Of a DNA stretch of 5,765 nt, positions 1 through 5,765 are shown in pieces. Numbering within the stretch: position 1 is the stretch's first letter; the number at the start of each line of letters is the position of its first letter. The position numbers were made by a program, and so were the translations under genes. This DNA comes from Oscillospiraceae bacterium. GTDB taxonomy: Bacteria > Bacillota > Clostridia > Oscillospirales > Oscillospiraceae. Below the pieces are notes generated by a model, which had not been told where the DNA came from, ran no database searches, and saw only the letters and a program-made list of their open reading frames with translations. The stretch covers positions 1 to 5,765 of the forward strand of contig WQVW01000116.1 in NCBI GenBank assembly GCA_009785655.1. The letters are read 5' to 3'.

Positions 1-765
1 AATGATGTCACCATACGCCATTGCGGGCTTTACCATCAGCATATCCGCACCCTCAAGCGTGTCTAGCATCGCCTCTTTCAATGCCTCTCGCCGATTGTGA
101 AAGTCCATCTGATAGGTTCTGCGGTCACCGAAAGATGGCGCGGAACCCGCCGCGTCCCGGAACGGACCGTAAAACTTTGATGCGTATTTGACGGCGTAAG
201 AGAGTATCGCAGTATCGGTGCAATCGTGTTTGTCAAGCGCATCGCGTATAACTGTTACCCTGCCATCCATCATGTCAGACGGGGCAACGATATCCGCACC
301 GGCCTGTGCATGTGAAACGGCAGTCTTTGCCAACAGCGGCAGTGTCTTGTCATTATCGACCGTTTCCCCTTTCAGCACGCCGCAATGCCCATGATTTGTG
401 TACTCGCAGAGGCAGACATCGGTAATCAGCGTGATCTCTCCGCTATACCGTGCACGCAGAATCCTTAGCGCATGTTGCACAACACCCTCACTTGCCCAGG
501 CTTCGCTGCCGGATTCGTCCTTGTGATCGGGCAGACCGAATAACAGAAAGCTTTTAACACCTGAATTCAAGCTGTGATCGACCGCTTCGCACACACGATC
601 GGGACTGAAATGAAACTGCCCCTCCAGCGAGGAGATGGGGGATTTTATGCCCGTTCCCTCTTTAATAAAAAGCGGATAGATCAGCGATGCGGTACTGATG
701 CGCATTTCGCGCGTGAGTCCGCGCATATTTTCGTTCATTCTGAGCCGCCTGGGCCTTATTTGCAC
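1..765 (-). CDS. hemB: Delta-aminolevulinic acid dehydratase (porphobilinogen synthase) HemB, 3' end cut off
   Basis: Cytosolic enzyme that condenses two 5-aminolevulinate molecules into porphobilinogen. 255 codons are visible and the frame is open to the window edge; family members are about 320-330 residues, so roughly 70 C-terminal residues are missing. The start is the GTG at 765-763, with GGAGG 7 nt upstream. From it the protein begins MQIRPRRLRMNENMRGLTRE, which carries the RPRRLR...R.L.RE signature of HemB N-termini; the first ATG, at 738, would delete that signature. The active-site metal motif DVCLCEYTNHGHCG has Cys118, Cys120 and Cys128, so this is the zinc-type enzyme and not the Asp-rich magnesium type. 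Both Schiff-base lysines are present: Lys193 in SYAVKYASKFYGPFRDAA and Lys246 in MLMVKPAMAY. The gene overlaps the end of cobA-hemD by 10 nt and is the last operon gene in view. Identity is essentially certain; only the C-terminus is unseen. Confidence 0.97.
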   Translation of the reverse strand, partial: MQIRPRRLRMNENMRGLTREMRISTASLIYPLFIKEGTGIKSPISSLEGQFHFSPDRVCEAVDHSLNSGVKSFLLFGLPDHKDESGSEAWASEGVVQHALRILRARYSGEITLITDVCLCEYTNHGHCGVLKGETVDNDKTLPLLAKTAVSHAQAGADIVAPSDMMDGRVTVIRDALDKHDCTDTAILSYAVKYASKFYGPFRDAAGSAPSFGDRRTYQMDFHNRREALKEAMLDTLEGADMLMVKPAMAYGDII

Positions 766-2234
766 GTCCACACCTCCAAAAGTTTTTCGACCATTGCGCC
801 GGTGTCGGCTTTATCCGCGACGATGGTTTTAAATCCCGCCGCTTCTGCCGCCGCTGCCGTCTGTTCCCCAATGCAGACAGCCGGGATTTTTGTGGAAAAT
901 CCCTCCCGCCGGTTGGCTTTTACAAATCCGTCCACAGCACTTGCACTGGTGAATGTGATATAGTCATACCCGGTCAGATTGTCCGGTTCTGTTGCGGTCA
1001 GCACGGTTTCGTATACGGGGATATCCGTGAGATTCACCCCTGCCCGGCGCAGAATGTCAACAATATCTTCCCCGCCGATATTTGCGCGGTACAGCACGGC
1101 GTTTTGCCCGGATTGTATATGCCCGGCGGCGGCGAGTTCAGTACCGAGATGCTTGCCATCAAAAATCTGCGGGACAAAGTCAGCGCATATGCCGTATTTT
1201 TTTAGTGCGGCGGCGGTTCTGTCGCCGACAGCCGCCACGCTGATGTTTGCCAGTTTGCGCGCGTCATATCCCGCGTTTTCCAAACAGGCAAAAAAGGAAT
1301 TTACCCCGGCGGCACTGGTGAAAATCGCCCAATCAAGGCCGTCTAACTGCAAAGAAAACTTGAGCGGACGCGTCTGAATACAAGGATAGTATGTAACGTC
1401 CGCGCCAAGTTCACGCAGACTTTCGCCAAAGCTTCGCGCCACATCACGCGGGCGTGTGACCAGTATGCGGCAGCCGTGAAGCGGTCTGTGCGGCAGCCAA
1501 TTGAGCTTTTGCGCAAGTGTGCAGACTCCGCCGACAACGATGACGGCCGGGGATTTTACACCCTCACGCCGGATAATATCCGGTAACATTTTGACAGTGC
1601 CGGTAAAGCTGCGCTGCTTTGCCGTCGTACCGTTTTCTATCATAGCGGCGGGTGTGTTTTCGTCCATACCGGCGGCGATCAGTCCCGACGCAATAGACGG
1701 TGCGGTGGCGACGGACATCATGAACACAAGCGTCCCGCCGAGCGTTACCAAAGCATCGTAGTCCATAGACACCGCTGTATCATTCTTGCCGTGGCCGGTG
1801 ATGATATGCAGTGATGAGGCGAAATCGCGGTGTGTGACGGGGATTCCCGCATAAGCCGGGGCGGCGATGGACGATGTGACCCCGGGAACGATCTCAAACA
1901 GTACGCCGTTATCAAACAGCAGCTCCGCTTCTTCCCCGCCCCGGCCGAAAACGAACGGATCGCCGCCTTTCAGCCGCACGATCGTTTTATGCGCCGCTGC
2001 CTCGCGCAAAAGTATCTCACCGATTTCATCCTGCGGTACGGTGTGATTCCCGGCGTCTTTGCCGACATCTATTCGCTTCACGCCATCGGGGATCATTGAC
2101 AATATCTCGTCACCGATGAGTCTGTCGTATACGACGACATCGGCGTTTTCTATCAGCTTTTGGGCGCGCACCGTGATCAGTCCCGGGTCGCCCGATCCTG
2201 CACCGACCAGGTATACTGTTCCGCATTTTGTCAT
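756..2234 (-). CDS. cobA-hemD: Fusion of uroporphyrinogen-III C-methyltransferase (CobA/SUMT) and uroporphyrinogen-III synthase (HemD)
   Basis: Bifunctional 492-residue cytosolic protein. The HemD half cyclises hydroxymethylbilane to uroporphyrinogen III; the CobA half methylates it twice with S-adenosylmethionine to precorrin-2. Residues about 5-245 are a tetrapyrrole methylase of SUMT type: the glycine-rich loop VGAGSGDPGLITV (10-22), VVVYDRL (33-39), VRLKGGDPFVFGRGGEE (86-102) and VPGVTSSIAAPAYAGIPVTHRD (116-137). Residues about 255-488 form the HemD domain, with ILVTRPRD (257-264), the FTSAAGVNSF repeat partner (305-314), VAAVGDRTA (333-341), VYET (407-410) and FTSASAV (428-434). Both halves are full length with no frame break. 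The ATG at 2234 overlaps the hemC stop as ATGA, and GGAG sits 7 nt upstream. Such CobA-HemD fusions are common in Clostridia. The two activities act consecutively, so the fusion likely favours siroheme and cobalamin synthesis; that last point is inference. Confidence 0.96.
   Translation of the reverse strand: MTKCGTVYLVGAGSGDPGLITVRAQKLIENADVVVYDRLIGDEILSMIPDGVKRIDVGKDAGNHTVPQDEIGEILLREAAAHKTIVRLKGGDPFVFGRGGEEAELLFDNGVLFEIVPGVTSSIAAPAYAGIPVTHRDFASSLHIITGHGKNDTAVSMDYDALVTLGGTLVFMMSVATAPSIASGLIAAGMDENTPAAMIENGTTAKQRSFTGTVKMLPDIIRREGVKSPAVIVVGGVCTLAQKLNWLPHRPLHGCRILVTRPRDVARSFGESLRELGADVTYYPCIQTRPLKFSLQLDGLDWAIFTSAAGVNSFFACLENAGYDARKLANISVAAVGDRTAAALKKYGICADFVPQIFDGKHLGTELAAAGHIQSGQNAVLYRANIGGEDIVDILRRAGVNLTDIPVYETVLTATEPDNLTGYDYITFTSASAVDGFVKANRREGFSTKIPAVCIGEQTAAAAEAAGFKTIVADKADTGAMVEKLLEVWTCK
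773..777 (-). promoter_or_regulatory. Ribosome binding site that sets the hemB GTG start
   Basis: A perfect GGAGG on the minus strand lies inside the last codons of cobA-hemD. It stands 7 nt before the GTG at 765-763. The next in-frame ATG (738) has only a weak purine-rich stretch ahead of it. The site and the conserved N-terminal motif agree on the GTG start. Confidence 0.9.
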
Positions 2235-3100
2235 ATCGTCTCTCCTTTGAGCTGTGCCGCAAGTTTCCGCCCCGCCATTTCCGCCTTATCTCTGGCATAA
2301 ACGATTGATCCTGTGCGCACTGTTCCAAAATCGTCAACATACAGCCCTGTGAGTTTCAAATGTTCACCGTCTATCTCGGCAAACGCCGCGATCGGGGATG
2401 CGCATCCGCCGTCGAGTTCAGTGACAAAACGCCGTTCCGCGCATGATGCATCCCACGCATCGGCACAATGAAACCCGGCAAAAACGCTTACATCAAATCC
2501 CTGCCGCGCTTGTATGGCCAAAATGCCCTGACAGGCCGACGGAATCATCTCATGCGTCTCGAATGCTCGCGAAATCCTATCTAAAAGTCCCAGCCGCTTC
2601 AGTCCCGCGACGGCGAGGGTGATGGCACCGAATTCACCGCCGTCAAGCTTGTTCAGGCGCGTTGTTACGTTGCCGCGCAGTGGTGCGATGATGACATCCG
2701 AAAAAATGTTTTTTAACTGCAGTGTCCGCCGTGCACTGGAACACCCGATAGGCTTTGACAGATCAATGTCAGCCATACCCTGCGGCAAAATCAGCGCGTC
2801 ACGCGGGTCTTCCCTTGCGGACACCGCAACAATAGGCAGTCTGTCATCCACCTGCATAGGCATGTCCTTAAAACTGTGTACCGTGAGATCAACCGCGCCA
2901 TCAAGCAGGGCCTTGTCCAACTCTTTGACGAACAGTCCCTTGCCGCCGATTTTATCCAGTGACCTGTCGAGGATAATGTCGCCGGTGGTTTTCATCGTCA
3001 CAAGTTCTGTGTCGATGCCCCGGCCGTCAAGATGCGCAATGAGTATATTCGCTTGGGCGACGGCCAGCGCACTCTCACGGCTGCCTATACGTATTTTCAT
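2231..3100 (-). CDS. hemC: Hydroxymethylbilane synthase (porphobilinogen deaminase) HemC
   Basis: Cytosolic enzyme that links four porphobilinogen units into the linear hydroxymethylbilane. The protein has 289 residues, slightly short of the usual 300-315 but complete. It opens with MKIRIGSRESALAVAQA, the standard HemC N-terminus. Further signatures are KGLFVKELDKALL (54-66), VHSFKDMP with the catalytic Asp79, GCSSARR (119-125), LRGNVTTRLNKLD (141-153) and LDGGCASPIAAFAE, in which Cys233 carries the dipyrromethane cofactor. The frame stays open upstream of the ATG at 3100, but that extension (beginning MRIFVPGRCH) is read through the end of the hemA fusion gene in another frame and matches nothing in HemC, so I reject it. 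The start overlaps the hemA stop as ATGA, with GAGGGG 6 nt upstream. The stop overlaps the cobA-hemD ATG in the same way. No abnormal residues were seen. Confidence 0.97.
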   Translation of the reverse strand: MKIRIGSRESALAVAQANILIAHLDGRGIDTELVTMKTTGDIILDRSLDKIGGKGLFVKELDKALLDGAVDLTVHSFKDMPMQVDDRLPIVAVSAREDPRDALILPQGMADIDLSKPIGCSSARRTLQLKNIFSDVIIAPLRGNVTTRLNKLDGGEFGAITLAVAGLKRLGLLDRISRAFETHEMIPSACQGILAIQARQGFDVSVFAGFHCADAWDASCAERRFVTELDGGCASPIAAFAEIDGEHLKLTGLYVDDFGTVRTGSIVYARDKAEMAGRKLAAQLKGETI

Positions 3101-4530
3101 AGGATACCCCTCACTTTTCGTGCGGCCTGAACAACAGCGTGATGCGATTTGCCGCCGCTCGTCAGTCCCGCCACTATATCGCCGCGTATGGCAACGGCCG
3201 GGAACAAAAATCCGCATTCGCCGCTGTTGTCAGCTATACTCGCAAAAATTCCGCGCTGTGCCGCCAGTTTGCCTATATGCTGGTTTACTTCACGATGGTT
3301 TGTTGCCGCCACGGCAAGAAAAACGCCGTCTAAGTCTGTATCATTGAACTGACGCGCTATAAGTGTTAGTCTGCCCCGGTTGTGCAAGTCATGAATTTCC
3401 GGCAAGGATTCGGGCGCGATGACGGTGAGATTGAACTCGAATTGCAAAAGTGTTTTCACGCGCCGCGCCGCTACTTTGCCGCCCCCAACGATCAGTGCCT
3501 TTCTGCCTCTTGAAGAGACGAACAGCGGGAAAAATTCTTTCCTATCCTGCCCGTTCATCACGTGTTGATAAGACAACCATTTGTCGAAGTCCGCAACGTA
3601 TTTTTCGATGATCTCATCGGCCTGCGCTTCTTTTTCCGCGCGGTTTTGGTATGATTCCCCGGTTGAAAGCGCGTCTACATCGTAATACACCGCGCCGGGC
3701 AATCGCGTCACGATGTCAGGGTCAATGTCGCGCGGGACGGCAAGATCAAGCCAGAGTCGTGGATAAGCGGTGTCTTTTTTAATCTGCCCGGCAGCAATCG
3801 TATGGTGCGGACTGCGCGTCGCGCTGATCAGTACGTCGCAATCATTGAGCTTGTCGTAACGCGCAGTGTAATCGACCGTGTGCGCACCGGGCGGGACAAT
3901 TGTTTGCCCGTGGCGGTAGGTACGCAGCGTCATCGTCGTGTGATAGTCGTTTTCAATGAGTGTTTTGGTCATCAAGCGGCCTATTTCACCGTTGCCGATG
4001 ACCAGTGCGCGTTTTATATCCCCGTGCTTCTCAATCGCTTCAAGTGCCCGGTGAACGATCGAGTCTTCGCGTATGCCGAGGGGTATTTCAGACTTTATCT
4101 TTTTTGCGGCGGCGATGGATTCCCTGAACAGCACTTCTAAAACGCTGTCCGCCGCACCAAGTTCACGCGCGGTACTGATCGCTGCCTTCACCTGCGATAT
4201 GATCTGGTCTTCACCCAGAATCTGCGATTTCAGTCCGCCGGCAAGTCCGCACAAGTGCCGCATGACATCGAGGCTGTGCGCGGTATAGTGTCTGCCGCCA
4301 CGCCCGGCGACTCCCGCTAAATCACACAGCAGCGCAAACGTGTCGATCTCATCGTCCGCCGACACATACAGCTCTGTGCGGTTGCATGTTGATATCAGCA
4401 CAGCACCCTGAATTCCCGGCATGTCTTTTAATCGGCTGTGGGCGTCAGTCAGCATGTCGTCCGTAAAGCTGAACTGTTCACGCAGATCAATAGACGCGAG
4501 GTGATAATCGATTCCCGCCATCATAATCAT
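3097..4530 (-). CDS. hemA: Glutamyl-tRNA reductase HemA fused to a CysG-N/Met8p-type precorrin-2 dehydrogenase (siroheme synthase) domain
   Basis: 477-residue two-part enzyme. The N-terminal part (about 1-320) reduces glutamyl-tRNA with NADPH to glutamate-1-semialdehyde, the first committed step. It shows LISTCNRTELYV with the catalytic Cys49, GGLKSQILGEDQIISQVK (98-115), the nucleotide fold ALVIGNGEIGRLM (175-187), ISATRSPH (235-242) and LDLAVPRDID (261-270). The C-terminal part (about 334-477) resembles the N-terminal domain of CysG and Met8p/SirC, which oxidises precorrin-2 with NAD to sirohydrochlorin and in some members also inserts metal. It shows FFPLFV (333-338), the Rossmann loop LIVGGGKVAARRV (346-358), LAVAATNHREVN (405-416) and SIADNSGECGFLFPA, where Asp434 aligns with the catalytic Asp of CysG. 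The usual GluTR dimerisation domain is largely missing between the two parts. The ATG at 4530 overlaps the cbiL stop (ATGA); ATGs at 4524 and 4521 are possible alternatives, and only a weak GGTG lies upstream. Chelatase activity cannot be judged from sequence. Confidence 0.94.
   Translation of the reverse strand: MIMMAGIDYHLASIDLREQFSFTDDMLTDAHSRLKDMPGIQGAVLISTCNRTELYVSADDEIDTFALLCDLAGVAGRGGRHYTAHSLDVMRHLCGLAGGLKSQILGEDQIISQVKAAISTARELGAADSVLEVLFRESIAAAKKIKSEIPLGIREDSIVHRALEAIEKHGDIKRALVIGNGEIGRLMTKTLIENDYHTTMTLRTYRHGQTIVPPGAHTVDYTARYDKLNDCDVLISATRSPHHTIAAGQIKKDTAYPRLWLDLAVPRDIDPDIVTRLPGAVYYDVDALSTGESYQNRAEKEAQADEIIEKYVADFDKWLSYQHVMNGQDRKEFFPLFVSSRGRKALIVGGGKVAARRVKTLLQFEFNLTVIAPESLPEIHDLHNRGRLTLIARQFNDTDLDGVFLAVAATNHREVNQHIGKLAAQRGIFASIADNSGECGFLFPAVAIRGDIVAGLTSGGKSHHAVVQAARKVRGIL
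3107..3112 (-). promoter_or_regulatory. Ribosome binding site of hemC
   Basis: GAGGGG on the minus strand lies 6 nt before the ATG at 3100 and inside the 3' end of the hemA fusion gene. It supports this ATG over the longer open frame that continues upstream. Confidence 0.75.
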
Positions 4531-5201
4531 TTCTGTTTCACCACGATGATTGAGAAATAATCTTCGTTATTATCGAAATCTTCCGGCGAACGGAAAACTT
4601 TTTCGTCCCCCATCGACGCGCGCCGAACCATAAATACTTCCTCACCGCGATTTTTTAGCGTGTCGGTGATCGCGCCGATCGACTTGCCGGATTTCATCAA
4701 AATCTTTGTGCCGTCAAGCTGTAAAAAATCGCCGCTGTAGGATGCCGGAATGATGTGCACCGCTTCCGCACCCTCACACAGCGTTTCGTTCGCCGCCGCC
4801 GCCGCAGCACAGAAAGATGGCACGCCGGGAATAATTTTCGTGCGGTATCCCATTGCCGCAAGGCGCTTGTGGACATACATTGCTGTGCTGTATATCGTTG
4901 GGTCTCCAAGTGTCAGAAACGCGGCAGACAGCCCCTGGTCAAGCAGTTCCGCGATCCGCCCAGCGGCTGCGGCGTGAGATTCATCGAGTATTTTTTGATC
5001 CTTTGTCATCGGCATCGGGCAATGTTCCACACGCTTGCCATCTATGTATTGTTTTGCGATATTCAGCGCAACATTCGCTTTGCCTCCGCTGTCAGGCGAT
5101 ATGATGACATCACATGTCCGAATCGTCTCAACCGCTTTGATTGTCATCAGCGACGGGTCACCCGGACCGACGCCGACACTGTAAAATGTACCATTGTTCA
5201 C
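4527..5201 (-). CDS. cbiL: Precorrin-2 / cobalt-factor II C20-methyltransferase CbiL
   Basis: S-adenosylmethionine-dependent methylase that adds the C-20 methyl group to factor II (with cobalt in the anaerobic route) during cobalamin synthesis. From the GTG at 5201 it has 224 residues, normal for CbiL/CobI. Motifs of the tetrapyrrole methylase family are present: YSVGVGPGDPSLMTIKAV (7-24), FLTLGDPTIYSTAMYV (95-110), typical of the C20 subgroup, and IIPGVPSFCAAAAA (123-136) followed by an alanine run. The C-terminal region has MVRRASMGDEKVF (191-203) and ends in the strand FSIIVVKQK. The frame continues 12 codons further to an ATG at 5237, but those codons lie inside cbiC. The GTG has GGAGG exactly 7 nt upstream and overlaps the cbiC stop as GTGA, like the other junctions here. 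CbiL and CobI are not separable by motif alone; I choose CbiL because the context suggests an anaerobic clostridium. Confidence 0.93.
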   Translation of the reverse strand: MNNGTFYSVGVGPGDPSLMTIKAVETIRTCDVIISPDSGGKANVALNIAKQYIDGKRVEHCPMPMTKDQKILDESHAAAAGRIAELLDQGLSAAFLTLGDPTIYSTAMYVHKRLAAMGYRTKIIPGVPSFCAAAAAANETLCEGAEAVHIIPASYSGDFLQLDGTKILMKSGKSIGAITDTLKNRGEEVFMVRRASMGDEKVFRSPEDFDNNEDYFSIIVVKQK

Positions 5202-5765
5202 GCCATATCCTCCATTCCGTATATCAATGCGTTGCATATCGCCGCCGCGACGTTACTGCCCCCCTTGCGGCCGCGCGTGACAATATAAGGAACATCCAAC
5301 CGCATCAGCATTTCCTTCGATTCGACGACGTTGACAAACCCCACCGGCGCACCGATAACAAGTGCGGGGGCAAGTTTCTCGCCTGCTATCAGTTCACATA
5401 TTCTCATCAGCGCAGTCGGGGCGTTGCCGACCGCGAAGATCAGCTGATTGTTGAGTGCCGCCGCTTTATCGACCGCTGCGCGGGCGCGGGTCGTGCCGTT
5501 TGCAATGGCAGTTTCCGCAACGTCACTGTCTGCGATATAGCACAGCACCTGTCCGCCGAACCCGGCAAGCCTTTTCGCGTTTACTCCTGACTTTGCCATG
5601 TGCGTATCCGTCACGATGATCGCGCCGTTTCGTATCGCCGTGCGCGCCGAATCGACAACGGTTTCTGAAAAGGCCATCGACGTCTCATAATCGAAATCAG
5701 CCGTTGTGTGTATCACGCGCTTGATAATCGGCGCGAGTGTGGGGTCAAGTTTTTGCGTCAGTTCG
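5198..5765 (-). CDS. cbiC: Precorrin-8X / cobalt-precorrin-8 methylmutase CbiC (CobH), 5' end cut off
   Basis: Enzyme that moves the C-11 methyl group to C-12, giving hydrogenobyrinate or, in the anaerobic route, cobyrinate. 188 residues are visible up to the TGA; full proteins have about 205-215, so only some 20 N-terminal residues lie beyond the right edge. The frame is open to the last base. A GTG at 5716 could be taken as a start but falls inside the conserved segment RVIHTTADFDY, and the residues before it (ELTQKLDPTLAPIIKR) also fit the family, so translation begins off the window. Signatures: IHTTADFDY with the catalytic His, IIVTDTHMAKSGV, a TRARAAVDKAA segment, AVGNAPTALMRICELI, PALVIGAPVGFVNVVESKE and the GRKGGSNVAAAICNALIYG end. 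The last codons contain the ribosome binding site of cbiL, and the stop overlaps the cbiL GTG by 4 nt. It is the first operon gene in view; more cobalamin genes may precede it. Confidence 0.95.
   Translation of the reverse strand, partial: ELTQKLDPTLAPIIKRVIHTTADFDYETSMAFSETVVDSARTAIRNGAIIVTDTHMAKSGVNAKRLAGFGGQVLCYIADSDVAETAIANGTTRARAAVDKAAALNNQLIFAVGNAPTALMRICELIAGEKLAPALVIGAPVGFVNVVESKEMLMRLDVPYIVTRGRKGGSNVAAAICNALIYGMEDMA
5209..5213 (-). promoter_or_regulatory. Ribosome binding site that sets the cbiL GTG start
   Basis: GGAGG on the minus strand, within the last five codons of cbiC, lies 7 nt before the GTG at 5201-5199. The upstream ATG at 5237 lacks a comparable site. The spacing matches that of the hemB site. 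Confidence 0.88.

Noticed and set aside
574..963. Plus-strand open frame of 129 codons
   Set aside because: It lies antisense to the hemB/cobA-hemD junction, has no clear ribosome binding site and no domain; it is a shadow of the minus-strand genes.
3101..3217. N-terminal extension of hemC (MRIFVPGRCH...)
   Set aside because: The extra residues read the hemA fusion gene in another frame and match nothing in HemC. The ATG at 3100 gives the exact family N-terminus and has its own GAGGGG site.
2619..3347. Open frame of 242 codons on the plus strand
   Set aside because: It lies antisense across hemC and the 3' end of the hemA fusion, both certain genes. Its protein is rich in Ser, Arg and Pro with no recognisable domain, as expected from reading a GC-biased gene backwards.
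4755..5288. Plus-strand open frame of 177 codons rich in Arg and His
   Set aside because: It is antisense to cbiL and the end of cbiC. Its composition is that of a reversed GC-rich gene, with no family resemblance.
5198..5716. A complete 172-residue CbiC starting at GTG 5716
   Set aside because: The start would fall inside the conserved segment ahead of the catalytic His. The frame remains open to the window edge with family-like residues, so the gene is cut by the edge and is not short.
1..5765. Riboswitch, promoter, terminator, tRNA, mobile element or CRISPR array
   Set aside because: No base lies outside a coding gene, and no inverted repeat, direct-repeat array or RNA-like motif stood out. 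A cobalamin riboswitch would be expected upstream of the operon, outside this window.

Overview
The window is one continuous, gap-free block of tetrapyrrole genes, all read on the minus strand (right to left). In transcription order they are: cbiC (5' end cut by the right edge), cbiL, a hemA fusion carrying a CysG/Met8p-type siroheme domain, hemC, a cobA-hemD fusion, and hemB (3' end cut by the left edge). No plus-strand gene, RNA gene, mobile element, CRISPR array, promoter or terminator could be supported. Every base lies in a coding region, so no non-coding stretch needs explaining.

Together the proteins cover most of the route from glutamyl-tRNA to the corrin branch. HemA makes glutamate-1-semialdehyde. 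The next enzyme, the aminomutase HemL, is not in the window; by analogy with clostridial hem clusters it may lie beyond the left edge. HemB makes porphobilinogen, HemC makes hydroxymethylbilane, and the HemD half of the fusion closes it to uroporphyrinogen III. The CobA half methylates that to precorrin-2. The C-terminal domain of the HemA fusion oxidises precorrin-2 to sirohydrochlorin (factor II). CbiL adds the C-20 methyl group and CbiC later moves a methyl group to give the cobyrinate skeleton. No protoheme-branch gene (hemE, hemN, hemG, hemH) is seen, so the operon looks aimed at cobalamin and siroheme rather than heme.

All five gene junctions overlap. Four are 4-nt overlaps (ATGA three times, GTGA once) and the fifth is a 10-nt overlap, which points to a single transcript with coupled translation. 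Two genes (cbiL and hemB) start at GTG codons placed 7 nt after a perfect GGAGG inside the preceding gene. Choosing ATG or the longest frame would misplace both starts, and in hemB it would remove the conserved RPRRLR N-terminus.

The gene order, the HemA-siroheme fusion, the CobA-HemD fusion and the strong GGAGG sites suggest an anaerobic Firmicute of class Clostridia with moderate GC content (by eye a little over 50%). This is inferred from family knowledge; nothing in the window names the species. I found no new kind of system. The most notable features are the domain architecture of the HemA fusion and the very compact junctions.
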